A DNA stretch of 14,958 nucleotides from Desulfobacteraceae bacterium (GCA_030592105.1 JAUVKE010000028.1:1-14958); one strand, 5' to 3'; positions 1 to 7,602 are shown, numbered from the stretch's first letter. The notes: generated by a model from the letters alone, not told the origin. Made by a program: numbers and translations.

Positions 1-837
1 AATGGAAACAAAAAAAAAGCTTGTAAAGACATCCCGAAAGGGTAAAATATTTCCAAGTGCCTGGTGGCTGTATTCAGATTCGGAAATGATCAATCCTGCT
101 AAAAACGCACCCAGAGCAAGGGACAATCCTGCCCTGGAAGTTAACCACGCAACACTAAGGCATATTGCAATCACGCTTAATAAAAAAATTTCTTGATTGC
201 GCGTTCTCGTGACTTGATACAATACCTGGGGTACAATCCATTTAGTACTGACCAGCACCAACAGGATGATTCCGATTCCCTTGGCCAGAAGAACAAGGAC
301 GGATTCACCTAAAGTTCCTGTTGCACCAGCCAGTAGTGGAGTTATCAAGATCATGGGAACAATAATAATGTCCTGGAAGATCAGAATGCCAAGAGTCGTG
401 CGCCCATGGGGACTATCAACTTCGGCCCTTTCCTGGATTAGTTTGAGCACAATCGCCGTACTGCTCAGAGCTACGAGAAATCCTATGAAGACAGCTTCAC
501 CAAAAGCCTGGCCAAACCGCCTGGCTATAAATAAAGTAGCCAAAAAGGTCAGCAACACCTGAAGCGAACCCCCCATTAGAACGGATTTTTTAATTTGCAG
601 CAGTTTTTTAAGTGAAAACTCGATTCCAATGGTAAAAAGCAATAACACAATACCAATTTCAGCTAAAACTTCAACTTCGTGAACTCCCTTTACCAGCCCA
701 AAACCGTAAGGCCCGACAAATATCCCGGTGAGGAGATATCCCACAACCGCGGGTACGCGAAGTCGATGGCATATAAAGAGGACGGCAATAGCCAGTCCAA
801 ATATAATAACAATATCATTTAGAAGTGGTATCTCCAT
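1..837 (-). CDS. Kef-type (CPA2) cation/proton antiporter, N-terminal 279 codons, cut by window edge
   Basis: The minus strand is open from an ATG at 837 to the first base of the window with no stop. The translation is a polytopic membrane protein beginning MEIPLLNDIVIIFGLAIAVL. Family signatures are GYLLTGIFVGPYGFG, then LLLFTIGIEFSLKKL, ALSSTAIVLKLIQE and GLSLALGAFLAGLIISESE, the normal order of the Na+/H+ exchanger domain of KefB/KefC-like transporters. Such proteins exchange K+ or Na+ for H+ across the inner membrane; many carry a C-terminal TrkA-N nucleotide-binding domain, which would lie outside this window. An AAGG sequence lies about 11 nt before the ATG. Its nearest upstream neighbour, the CBS-domain gene, is on the same strand but 221 bp away, so co-transcription is uncertain. 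The ion is not predictable from this part alone. Confidence 0.9.
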   Translation of the reverse strand, partial: MEIPLLNDIVIIFGLAIAVLFICHRLRVPAVVGYLLTGIFVGPYGFGLVKGVHEVEVLAEIGIVLLLFTIGIEFSLKKLLQIKKSVLMGGSLQVLLTFLATLFIARRFGQAFGEAVFIGFLVALSSTAIVLKLIQERAEVDSPHGRTTLGILIFQDIIIVPMILITPLLAGATGTLGESVLVLLAKGIGIILLVLVSTKWIVPQVLYQVTRTRNQEIFLLSVIAICLSVAWLTSRAGLSLALGAFLAGLIISESEYSHQALGNILPFRDVFTSFFFVSI

Positions 838-966
838 ATTTAATTTTACCTTACAAGCTCACTCAGGTTTTGATATTAAAAGCATCGAATCAGCCTAAAA
901 AAATAGTATCACTGTATGTCTGTTTTCCGTTGGCTATAACCGGCATGCCCTATCGGGCACAACAAA

Positions 967-1051
967 ATATGAAAATGAGATAGCGTTTAATGACATTTTA
1001 TAAATTAGTAGAATTCCTTAATTCATAATTCACAATTTATCATTTTCATAT
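967..1051. repeat. Inverted repeat with 12-bp perfect arms downstream of the CBS-domain gene
   Basis: ATATGAAAATGA (967-978) is matched by its exact reverse complement at 1040-1051. The arms are separated by 61 bp of AT-rich sequence. The loop is long for a terminator and no U-tract follows in a useful place. It may be a decayed palindromic element or chance in AT-rich DNA. The rest of 838-1058 holds only a short GC hairpin at 946-959 (TGCCC/GGGCA). Confidence 0.35.
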
Positions 1052-1058
1052 AAAAACT

Positions 1059-1508
1059 CTATAAAATAGTCTGGATAACATCTTCTTTACCTATTATTCC
1101 AACCAGTTCACCATCATCATTCACAACTGGAATGGAATGATAATTTTTACCCACCATAAGGTCTGCAATTTTACCGATACTGGTGTCGGGTGTAACTGAC
1201 ACAACCTCTGCGGTCATTGCGTCTGCAACAGTAATGGCGGCAATTTTTCGAACTTCCTTTTCAAGCTTTTTTGAGGAAGTAAGGGGTATAAAACCCTCCA
1301 GTAACCTGAAAAGTGACGGGAGAGGAAGATTTTTTTGCTGTGCAATGAGATCACTCTGACAAATTATTCCAACTATTTCCTCTTTTTTGTTTATTACCGG
1401 CATCCCATTAATATTTTTTTGAATCAAAAGCTGTGCAGCTTGTATGATTTCCGTATCTGGAGATACAGTAATTACATTTTTAGCCATAATATCTTTAGCA
1501 GTAATCAT
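1059..1508 (-). CDS. Stand-alone tandem CBS-domain protein
   Basis: The product is about 149 residues and consists almost wholly of two CBS domains: one after KDIMAKNVITVSPDTEI, and one after VADAMTAEVVSVTPDTSI ending in VGIIGKEDVIQTIL. Both show the usual DIM/DAM opening and the (M/I)PV(I/V)(N/D) and (E/D)xVGII strand motifs. CBS pairs bind adenosyl ligands (AMP, ATP, SAM) and usually regulate a partner, but no catalytic domain or partner is visible here, so the role is unknown. An ATG at 1523 would add five residues (MKAKI). I prefer the ATG at 1508 because GAAGG lies 8 nt before it and the product then begins MITAKDIM, the usual family opening. It lies on the same strand between comM and the antiporter but is separated from both by more than 140 bp. 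Confidence 0.85.
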   Translation of the reverse strand: MITAKDIMAKNVITVSPDTEIIQAAQLLIQKNINGMPVINKKEEIVGIICQSDLIAQQKNLPLPSLFRLLEGFIPLTSSKKLEKEVRKIAAITVADAMTAEVVSVTPDTSIGKIADLMVGKNYHSIPVVNDDGELVGIIGKEDVIQTIL

Positions 1509-1549
1509 AATTTTAGCCTTCATGTTTGTCTTTTAAATGTTGTAAAAAA

Positions 1550-1613
1550 ATAATTATTCAGCGATGCTGATTACAGGCACGCTTCAGGTATGATCTAATT
1601 AAAGCTTTGAAAT
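1550..1613 (+). repeat. One-ended, decayed remnant of the GTAACTATTCAGC miniature element family
   Basis: The stretch starts ATAATTATTCAGCG and continues with GGTATGATCTAATTAAAGC, which parallels the internal GAATGATCTGATTAAACC of the intact copy at 5850-5917 and ATAATCTGATTAAACC of the copy at 7428-7552. No matching right end (GCTGAATAGTTAC-like) or 8-bp direct repeat was found, so I read it as a truncated old copy between comM and the CBS-domain gene. Confidence 0.5.
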
Positions 1614-1655
1614 TGTTTAAACGTTATTAGAAAACGTTAAAAGAGCCGATCAGGA

Positions 1656-3209
1656 TTAAAGATTCGAATTCCTGTGGTTTGAAATATTTCCCCGATCCAG
1701 GGTTCTGTATTGTATGGCTTCTGCAATCTCTTCTGCCCCCATCTCTGCTTTCCCTTCAAGGTCAGCAACTGTCCTTCCTATTTTTAAAATTCTGTTGTAG
1801 GCGCGGGCGGATAAGCCTAACTTGTCCACGGCTGTTTCAAGGAGACTGGAGGATGTTTCGTCAATTTTGCAATACTTTCTAACATGCCTGCTGCTCATCT
1901 GTGCATTACAAAATATTTTTGTTCTTGAAAATCTTCTGGTCTGTATTTCCCTTGCTTTGGCAACCCGTTTTCTTATCACCCCGGATGCATCTGCAGCCAT
2001 GTTTTTTACAAGGTCTTTGTAGGGGACTGCCGGAACTTCCACATGAATATCTATTCTGTCTAAAAGAGGGCCCGAAATTTTTGATCTATACCTTTGAATT
2101 TGCTTAGGGGTGCATTTACATTCATGTTTCGGGTCGGACAGATAACCGCAGGGGCAGGGATTCATTGCTGCTACAAGCATCAGGGCGGAGGGATATGTGA
2201 TTGCAGAGGCTGCCCTGGATATGGTTACTTTTTGATCCTCCAGGGGCTGACGCATTACCTCAAGAACATTTTTTTTAAACTCAGGAAGTTCATCTAAAAA
2301 AAGAACACCATTATGGGCAAGACTTACTTCGCCAGGCTTGGGGATATGGCCCCCGCCTATTAAACCTGCATCTGATATGGTATGATGGGGGGCTCTAAAG
2401 GGCCTTTTTGTTATAAGTGCTTCTCCTTTTTTAAGGGAACCTGTTATGGAATATATTTTGGTGGTCTCAATGGCTTCATCAAATGTTAACGGGGGAAGTA
2501 TTCCGGAAATTCGTTTTGCCAGCATTGTCTTTCCCGATCCAGGGGGACCCACCATAATAAGATTATGGCCCCCTGCTGCTGCTACTGTAAGCGCCCTTTT
2601 TACATATTCCTGACCCATAACTTCTGAAAAATCAGCATCCCATGAATTATTTTTATTAAATATTGATTCTGTATCGATTTTTTCCGGTTTGATTGGTGAT
2701 ACGTTTTGAAAAAAATTTACAGCCTGGGACAGAGTTTTCACTGGAAAGACATCTATTCCCCTTACAACAGCTGCTTCCAGCCGGTTATCGTTTGGCACAA
2801 GGATTCCTGCATGGCCTGCATTTTTGGCTGCAATTGCCATGGGAAGAGAACCATTTACAGGTTTAATCCGTCCGTCCAAGGAAAGTTCGCCCAGGACAAG
2901 ATGTCCTGCAACTGCTTTTTGGCTGACAACTTTAGTTGCCGTGAGAATGCCAAGGGCTATGGGGAGATCAAACCCTGTCCCTTCCTTTCTGATGCTTGCA
3001 GGCGCAAGGTTCACAGTAATCCGGTCATCAGGGAATATATATCCTGAATTGGAAAGTGCGGCTTTTACTCTTTCCTTACTCTCCTTTACTGCGGTTTCAG
3101 GAAGGCCCACAATGGTAAAGAGAGGAAGCCCATGGGATATATCTACTTCGACTTCCACAAGATATGCATCCACTCCGATAACTGCACTGCTGAGAATTTT
3201 TGCAAGCAT
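1656..3209 (-). CDS. comM: ComM/YifB family AAA+ Mg-chelatase-like ATPase
   Basis: The product is 517 residues from the ATG at 3209, near the usual ~505-510 of the family. The N-terminal part (about residues 1-170, [20 protein letters not shown]) is the ChlI-like Lon-S5 fold domain. The AAA+ core has Walker A GPPGSGKT at 221-228 and Walker B VLFLDE at 302-307, followed by MNPCPCGY and a cysteine cluster (C-x-C, CKC) and the sensor region [10 protein letters not shown]. The C-terminal helical domain has [20 protein letters not shown]. ComM is known as a hexameric helicase that promotes branch migration during natural transformation. An upstream ATG at 3245 would add 12 residues, but AAGGAG lies 6 nt before the 3209 ATG and the family normally begins at MLAK. 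It is the last gene of a minus-strand run after mnmA and mtaB, with a palindromic insertion just upstream. Confidence 0.93.
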   Translation of the reverse strand: MLAKILSSAVIGVDAYLVEVEVDISHGLPLFTIVGLPETAVKESKERVKAALSNSGYIFPDDRITVNLAPASIRKEGTGFDLPIALGILTATKVVSQKAVAGHLVLGELSLDGRIKPVNGSLPMAIAAKNAGHAGILVPNDNRLEAAVVRGIDVFPVKTLSQAVNFFQNVSPIKPEKIDTESIFNKNNSWDADFSEVMGQEYVKRALTVAAAGGHNLIMVGPPGSGKTMLAKRISGILPPLTFDEAIETTKIYSITGSLKKGEALITKRPFRAPHHTISDAGLIGGGHIPKPGEVSLAHNGVLFLDELPEFKKNVLEVMRQPLEDQKVTISRAASAITYPSALMLVAAMNPCPCGYLSDPKHECKCTPKQIQRYRSKISGPLLDRIDIHVEVPAVPYKDLVKNMAADASGVIRKRVAKAREIQTRRFSRTKIFCNAQMSSRHVRKYCKIDETSSSLLETAVDKLGLSARAYNRILKIGRTVADLEGKAEMGAEEIAEAIQYRTLDRGNISNHRNSNL

Positions 3210-3230
3210 ATTGCTCCTTATGTGGAAAGC

Positions 3231-3340
3231 TAAGGGCTCGCTCAAAAATAACTTTACATTTTAAGCGCCGATGCATCCCGCCTGGCTGCGTTTTCGCGCC
3301 TCAATACTTAAAATGGCTAATTTATTTTTGAGCGACCCTA
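3231..3340. mobile_element. 110-bp palindromic miniature element between mtaB and comM, possible TA duplication
   Basis: The left end reads TAAGGGCTCGCTCAAAAATAA and its counterpart on the other strand reads TAGGGTCGCTCAAAAATAAA; both arms then share CATTTTAAG. Apart from one extra C and a short mismatch patch, the outer ~35 bp are complementary. Both ends carry TA, consistent with insertion at a TA dinucleotide (IS630/mariner-like behaviour), though the empty site is not available to confirm this. It contains no ORF and fills most of the gap between the mtaB stop and the comM ribosome binding site. It may also form a strong hairpin in the transcript. Confidence 0.65.
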
Positions 3341-3350
3341 AACAAAATAA

Positions 3351-4643
3351 TTATGAACAGCTCAAAATCTTTGCATGGGGAAGTCCATTTTTTCCCAGGC
3401 CATAAATTTCAGCCTGAACAAAGGTATTGATTAAATCATCCGACCCTTTAATGATAACAGGTATGTAATTTGACGTTGTTCCCTGCAAAACCCCCCCTGG
3501 TCTTTTTTTCCCTTCAACGAGTATTTCTACATCCTTTCCGATAAATTTTTCATAAAACTCATTTTTCTTTCTAATCCCTATCTCCCTTACTTTTTTGCAC
3601 CTGGCCTTGATAATCTTCGGGTCAACCTGGTCAGAATATTCTGCAGCCCTGGTCCCCTTACGCCGGGAAAAGGGAAAAATATGGAGATGGGTGATGGGTA
3701 ATTCTTTGATTAATGAACAGGTATTTGCAAAAGCATTGTCATCTTCTCCTGGAAAGCCTATGAGAAAATCGGATCCCACGGCGGCATCAGGGATCAATTG
3801 GTGAATTTTACTGATTAACTCTTTTATAAGCTGTCTGTCATAGGGCCGGTGCATCTTTTCCAGGATTTTGTTATCTCCACTTTGCAGGGGAATATGAAAA
3901 TGATTACAAAAAATATCTGATTCTGATACCAGATTTATAATATTGTCGGAAAGTTCACGGGGCTCAATGGAGCTTAGTCTTACCCGTTTAAGAAAATGAA
4001 ATTTTTCTATTTGTTTTAACAGTTTGTATAGACTGGTTTTTGGGACAAGATCATCCCCGTAGACACCCAGGTGTATTCCTGTTAAAACCGTTTCTTTGTA
4101 TCCTGAGTTCTTTAATTCTTTTAAACTTGCAAAAACTTCATCCGGGGAAAGACTTTGGCTGCGGCCCCGAGCATAGGGAACTATGCAGTAAGTACAAAAT
4201 GCATTGCAGCCATCCTGAATTTTTAAAAAACTCCTTGTTCTTTTTCCGGAGCCGATGGAAACAGATTTTTTTTTACAGGATTCAGAACAACCATTTAAAG
4301 GTGCCTTAATAATTGTTTCCGGGATATTTTTTTTATCTATGTGCCCCACAACATGGTGGACGCCGTCGATTTTTTTAATTTCATCAGGCTCGGTCTGGGC
4401 ATAACAGCCGGTTACGATTATCCTGGCATTTGGATAGGCACGGATTGCCTTTCTTATTTCCTGCCTCGATTGCATGGAGGCTTTTTGTGTAACTGTACAG
4501 GTGTTTATTATGCAGTATTCAGGTTCTGTTTTATCTGACTTTGAAAGTTCAAAGAAACCCGATTTTTCAAAATCTTTTGCCATGGATGCAGATTCGCACT
4601 GATTTACTTTGCAGCCTAATGTTGTAATGGTATAATTAGCCAT
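3351..4643 (-). CDS. mtaB: MtaB-type tRNA methylthiotransferase (radical SAM)
   Basis: The predicted enzyme adds a methylthio group to t6A37 of tRNA, giving ms2t6A. It has two [4Fe-4S] sites. Three UPF0004 cysteines lie at 11 (TLGCKVNQCES), 49 (INTCTVTQKAS) and 80 (VTGCYAQTEPDE); the radical SAM triad CNAFCTYC lies at 146/150/153. A C-terminal TRAM-like part includes EILVEGKK. TLGCKVNQ and the ~430-residue length favour MtaB over MiaB or RimO. An ATG at 4661 would add six residues (MDSKLS) and overlap mnmA, but GGAGG directly abuts it. The ATG at 4643, 2 nt after the mnmA stop, gives the usual MANYTITTLGC start and suggests translational coupling. The neighbouring mnmA also thiolates tRNA, so the pair forms a tRNA modification unit. 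Confidence 0.9.
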   Translation of the reverse strand: MANYTITTLGCKVNQCESASMAKDFEKSGFFELSKSDKTEPEYCIINTCTVTQKASMQSRQEIRKAIRAYPNARIIVTGCYAQTEPDEIKKIDGVHHVVGHIDKKNIPETIIKAPLNGCSESCKKKSVSIGSGKRTRSFLKIQDGCNAFCTYCIVPYARGRSQSLSPDEVFASLKELKNSGYKETVLTGIHLGVYGDDLVPKTSLYKLLKQIEKFHFLKRVRLSSIEPRELSDNIINLVSESDIFCNHFHIPLQSGDNKILEKMHRPYDRQLIKELISKIHQLIPDAAVGSDFLIGFPGEDDNAFANTCSLIKELPITHLHIFPFSRRKGTRAAEYSDQVDPKIIKARCKKVREIGIRKKNEFYEKFIGKDVEILVEGKKRPGGVLQGTTSNYIPVIIKGSDDLINTFVQAEIYGLGKNGLPHAKILSCS

Positions 4644-4645
4644 AC

Positions 4646-5677
4646 TTAACTTGCTATCCATCCTCCGCCTGTAACTTCATCCCCTTGATAAAAAACAGCA
4701 CCCTGTCCCGAGGTTATGGATGACTGTGGTTTGTCAAAAATAATTTTTGCCTTGCTCTCCCCTGCCGGAAAAAGAGTTGATGACGCAGGGATATGACGCC
4801 CCCTTATCTGTGTTTCAACCCTGATTGGAACAGAAGGTCTATTACTAATCCAGTTTATATTTTCAGCTTCCAGTTCTTTGGAATATATATTTTCCCTAAA
4901 GCCGACCACAAGCCTGTTTCTTTTAATATCGATCCGTATTACATAATATGGCTCTGAAGCAGGGCAGTTAATACCACGGCGCTGGCCCACGGTAAAAAGA
5001 TGGAGCCCCTGGTGTTCGCCGATTATATTTCCATTAACATCTTCTATGATACCAACCCTTGATTTATCCTGGGATTGCCCGGCAATAAATTCTCCATAGG
5101 TCTTATTTTCGGTGAAACAGATATCCTGACTTTCATTGCCGGCTAAAGAGGCAAGGCCTTTTTCCGCGGCAATTTTTTTCACCTCGTCCTTGGTTATATT
5201 CCCCAGGGGAAAGCATGCAAAGGATAACTGTTCCTGTGTCAGCCTGGAGAGAAAATAGGACTGATCTTTTTTTTTATCAATTCCCCGTAAAAGATGATAT
5301 TTTCCAAAATCATCTTTGTTTATCCTGGCGTAATGACCTGTTGCCAAAGATGTTGCCCCCAGTTTTTTTGCAAAGGATAAAACTGTTCCAAACTTTATCA
5401 GGGGGTTGCATACAATACAGGGATTCGGTGTCAGTCCGGAAATATAGGCTTTGATAAAATAATCTGTAACTTTTGATTTAAATTCAGCGGAACAGTCTAA
5501 AATTTTCAGGTCAACCCCTGTTTTTTCTGCAATTTCAGATATTTTATTTTCACTTTGATCTCCATAACCTGTATAAAAATGGATCCCCACAAGGTTATGG
5601 CCTTTTTGTTTTAACAGATAAGCTGTTACCATTGAGTCCACACCCCCGCTCAGAGCAATGGCTGTTAAATTTTTCAA
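4646..5677 (-). CDS. mnmA: tRNA-specific 2-thiouridylase MnmA
   Basis: The product (343 residues) matches MnmA, which activates U34 of Lys, Glu and Gln tRNAs with ATP and inserts sulfur to give s2U. The PP-loop SGGVDS is at 10-15. The two catalytic cysteines expected for the family are in TPNPCIVCNPLIKFG (C90) and NESQDICFTENK (C187). Also visible are ATGHYAR, DQSYFLSRL, FTVGQRRGI and the C-terminal SGQGAVFYQGDEVTGGGWIA. The start codon is TTG (5675-5677): AGGAAAG lies 5 nt before it, and the family's N-terminus begins exactly there (MKNLTAIALSGGVDS). No ATG is near enough to replace it without losing the PP-loop. mtaB follows after 2 nt. Upstream is 705 bp of element-rich non-coding DNA; no clear promoter was identified. 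Confidence 0.95.
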   Translation of the reverse strand: MKNLTAIALSGGVDSMVTAYLLKQKGHNLVGIHFYTGYGDQSENKISEIAEKTGVDLKILDCSAEFKSKVTDYFIKAYISGLTPNPCIVCNPLIKFGTVLSFAKKLGATSLATGHYARINKDDFGKYHLLRGIDKKKDQSYFLSRLTQEQLSFACFPLGNITKDEVKKIAAEKGLASLAGNESQDICFTENKTYGEFIAGQSQDKSRVGIIEDVNGNIIGEHQGLHLFTVGQRRGINCPASEPYYVIRIDIKRNRLVVGFRENIYSKELEAENINWISNRPSVPIRVETQIRGRHIPASSTLFPAGESKAKIIFDKPQSSITSGQGAVFYQGDEVTGGGWIAS

Positions 5678-5849
5678 TATACTTTCCTGTTCCTAGGCAA
5701 AAGCAGTAGTGTCCGGTTAAAAAGTTGTAAAAAAAGAAAATACGAGGCGCTTATATGTAGCGATCTATAGTTTGTACTTTTTCCCAATAGTTATCCTTCA
5801 CCATGGTGTTTTCCCATGGAGCCTGACTTACGTTTACCCAGATTATTTT

Positions 5850-5917
5850 GTAACTATTCAGCGAATATGTACGGCAGCAGGAATGATCTGATTAAACCAG
5901 CGACGCTAAATAGTTAC
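5850..5917. mobile_element. 68-bp IS66-like MITE (copy 1) with perfect 8-bp target duplication
   Basis: The terminal repeats are GTAACTATTCAGCG and, read on the other strand, GTAACTATTTAGCG (13 of 14 match). The element is flanked on both sides by ATTATTTT (5842-5849 and 5918-5925). Internal sequence includes AATATGTACGGC and GAATGATCTGATTAAACC. Ends starting GTAA plus an 8-bp duplication are the hallmarks of the IS66 family. At 68 bp it cannot code for anything and must rely on a transposase supplied elsewhere. Confidence 0.88.
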
Positions 5918-5978
5918 ATTATTTTTTTTATATCATTATTCAGTTTGAAATCCAAGAGTATCGAAGAAATATTATTTT

Positions 5979-6030
5979 GTGACTATTGAGCTGATATGTA
6001 TAGCTTAAACCAACACACCTGAATAGTTAC
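5979..6030. mobile_element. 52-bp internally deleted copy of the IS66-like MITE (copy 2)
   Basis: It begins GTGACTATTGAGCTG and ends with the complement of GTAACTATTCAGGTG (12 of 15 match). It shares TATGTATAGC and TTAAACCA with the other copies but lacks a 16-bp block found in copy 1 (GCAGGAATGATCTGA region), which exactly accounts for 52 versus 68 bp. The 8 bp on its left are ATTATTTT, the same as the duplication around copy 1, but the right flank is CAAAAAAT, so no target duplication is intact. Confidence 0.7.
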
Positions 6031-6108
6031 CAAAAAATGTTATATTTTCTTCTTGACCAAAATTTGTTAGAATGCAAAATTAACCAATAGCTGAACACTT
6101 ACTTTTAT

Positions 6109-6303
6109 GTAATTATTCAGCTGATACGTATAGCTGAATATAGATATTCAGATAATAAATTTCATACGGCCAGATGTTAGTACTGAGCTATGGTGAAATT
6201 TAAAAAGCTCTGGTTGTTTGAGCGCAGCGAGTTCCAGAGGTTTTTAAATTTTATTATAGCTCAGTACATTGCTGAAATTATTTATGTGACGGTCTATAGT
6301 TAC
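6109..6303. mobile_element. IS66-like MITE (copy 3), 37 bp when restored, split by a second element
   Basis: The left part, 6109-6138, reads GTAATTATTCAGCTGATACG and ends at GCTGAA. The remainder, GTTAC, is found at 6299-6303 after a 160-bp insertion that begins and ends in TA. Excising the insertion and one TA restores GCTGAATAGTTAC, a perfect right terminal repeat. The restored 37-bp element is flanked by ACTTTTAT on both sides (6101-6108 and 6304-6311), a perfect 8-bp duplication that becomes visible only after the excision. Confidence 0.88.
6139..6298. mobile_element. 160-bp palindromic MITE nested in copy 3, with TA duplication
   Basis: The outer ends are TATAGATATTCAGATAA and, on the other strand, TATAGACCGTCACATAA; both continue into AATTTCA. 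The inner part is a near-perfect hairpin: arms 6180-6213 and 6234-6267 start GTACTGAGCTAT and match at 30 of 34 positions, around a 20-nt loop containing GAGCGCAGCGAG. The element sits on a TA of the host repeat and has TA at both ends (6139-6140, 6297-6298), as IS630/mariner-type transposition would leave. It has no ORF. The copy at 9048-9165 shares its ends. Confidence 0.85.
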
Positions 6304-6382
6304 ACTTTTATTATACTTCAGTCTATTCCTGAAATTAAACCTGTGAAGGTTTTTTAAAAAAAGAGATCTATACTTAATAATT

Positions 6383-7420
6383 ATGGAAAAACATATTAAT
6401 ACGCTTATTATTTTTTGCCCCAACTGGGTGGGTGACGTTGTAATGGCAACTCCGGCTTTCAGGCTTTTGCGTAATTCTTATCCTGACACAAAAATCATAG
6501 GTGTAATAAGAAAATATGCAAGCCGAATAATAGAAGACAGCCCCTGGTTTGACCAGGTTATCGACTGCAGCGATAAAACCGTTAAAGGCTATTATAATCT
6601 GGTGAAAACCATACGTGAACATAAACCTGATGTGGCTGTTCTTTTCCCCAATACATTTAGAGCCGCCGGTATTGCAAAGCTGGGTGGGGTAAAAAAAATA
6701 TTCGGATATAAAAGAAACGGCAGATCTTTTTTACTATCAGGAGGGCCTCTACCTGTTATTAAAAACAAAAAATATATGCCTGTCTCCATGGTTAAATATT
6801 ATATAAAAATTTGCACCTGGCTCAAATTAAACCCAGATACATCCCTGCGACCAAAACTTTATTTTTCTGATTTAATAAGGGAAAAAGGGGAAAAACTCCT
6901 TAAAAAGTATCATATCAGCACGGAAGATACAGTTATAGGAATAAATCCCGGAGCAAAATTCGGTTCTTCCAAGTGCTGGCCTGAAGAATATTTCGCAAAA
7001 CTTGCCCAATTGATCGATAATGAATTTACTTGCAAAATTCTGTTATTTGCAGGCCCTGGGGAAAAAGATATTGCAGCATCCATAATAAAAAAAAGCAGGG
7101 CTCCCATTATTAATACCTACCCTGACCAGGTAGATCTTGCCTTACTAAAGCCCCTGGTTAAAAGATGTGATCTGTTAATTACAAATGATACAGGTCCAAG
7201 GCATTATGCTGTGGCCTTTAATATTCCGGTGGTTGTCATAATGGGACCTACGGATCCTGAATATACCAATTCGAATCTGGAGAAGACTATTCTTCTACGA
7301 AAAAAACTTGACTGTTCCCCTTGCCATAAAGGAGAATGCCCCCTTGGCCACCATGACTGCATGGCGCTTATTACCCCTGAATCAGTATTTCAGGCGGTGA
7401 AAAAAAGTCTATTTTCTTAA
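6383..7420 (+). CDS. waaF: Lipopolysaccharide heptosyltransferase II-like protein (GT9 family)
   Basis: The 345-residue product fits the ADP-heptose:LPS heptosyltransferase family (GT-B fold), which adds heptose to the LPS inner core at the cytoplasmic face of the inner membrane. The N-terminal acceptor domain opens with PNWVGDVVMATPAFRLLR (13-30). The C-terminal nucleotide-sugar half has INPGAKFGSSKCWPEEYF, LFAGPGE, the near-invariant NDTGPRHYAVAF and GPTDPEYT. The C-terminal CSPCHKGECPLGHHDCM segment is typical of WaaF. WaaC or another GT9 enzyme is less likely given the KxWP-like and cysteine motifs. No strong Shine-Dalgarno precedes the ATG (only an A-rich AAAAGAG ~13 nt away). A miniature element was inserted immediately behind the stop codon: its 8-bp target duplication begins with the last base of the TAA. 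Confidence 0.85.
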   Translation: MEKHINTLIIFCPNWVGDVVMATPAFRLLRNSYPDTKIIGVIRKYASRIIEDSPWFDQVIDCSDKTVKGYYNLVKTIREHKPDVAVLFPNTFRAAGIAKLGGVKKIFGYKRNGRSFLLSGGPLPVIKNKKYMPVSMVKYYIKICTWLKLNPDTSLRPKLYFSDLIREKGEKLLKKYHISTEDTVIGINPGAKFGSSKCWPEEYFAKLAQLIDNEFTCKILLFAGPGEKDIAASIIKKSRAPIINTYPDQVDLALLKPLVKRCDLLITNDTGPRHYAVAFNIPVVVIMGPTDPEYTNSNLEKTILLRKKLDCSPCHKGECPLGHHDCMALITPESVFQAVKKSLFS

Positions 7421-7427
7421 TTTGCAT

Positions 7428-7552
7428 GTAACTATCCAGTTGATATGTATAGCAACGGGTATAATCTGATTAAACCATGAAAAACTCACGCATAAGAGGT
7501 CGTAAAGAAAGAACCTGCTGCGTCTCTTAAATCAGCGCAACTGAATAGTTAT
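7428..7552. mobile_element. 125-bp IS66-like MITE (copy 4) with perfect 8-bp target duplication
   Basis: The ends are GTAACTATCCAGTTG and, on the other strand, ATAACTATTCAGTTG (13 of 15). ATTTGCAT flanks it on both sides (7420-7427 and 7553-7560). Compared with the 68-bp copies it carries a 57-bp internal block after GATTAAACCA (7477-7533 approximately), so it may be the less-deleted form. It lies between the heptosyltransferase stop and the flavoprotein gene, 50 bp before that gene's start. Confidence 0.9.
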
Positions 7553-7602
7553 ATTTGCATAAACAATAATTAATACCAACACTAAAAAATAAGGACTTAA
7601 TT

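Larger units (their letters stand above)
5678..6382. other. 705-bp divergent intergenic region packed with miniature elements
   Basis: This gap separates mnmA (minus) from the heptosyltransferase gene (plus), so promoters for both should lie here. It holds one GTAGTGTCCGG box (5706-5716), two clear and several decayed copies of the GTAACTATTCAGC family, and the 160-bp palindrome at 6139-6298, each listed separately. The stretch 5717-5849 shows no element or ORF that I can support, only a CACCATGGTG palindrome at 5800-5809. Confidence 0.7.

Noticed and set aside
266..562. Plus-strand open frame of 98 codons
   Set aside because: It is the shadow of the antiporter reading frame on the other strand and has no protein-family features.
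1614..1643. AACGTT..AACGTT stem after the comM stop as a terminator
   Set aside because: The stem is short and AT-rich, and no U-run follows it on the minus strand.
6039..6102. Possible further MITE copy ending GCTGAACACTTAC, just before copy 3
   Set aside because: The right end matches the family at 11 of 13 positions and ATTAACCA fits the interior, but no left end or target duplication could be assigned; it may be an old decayed copy, so I did not list it as a feature.
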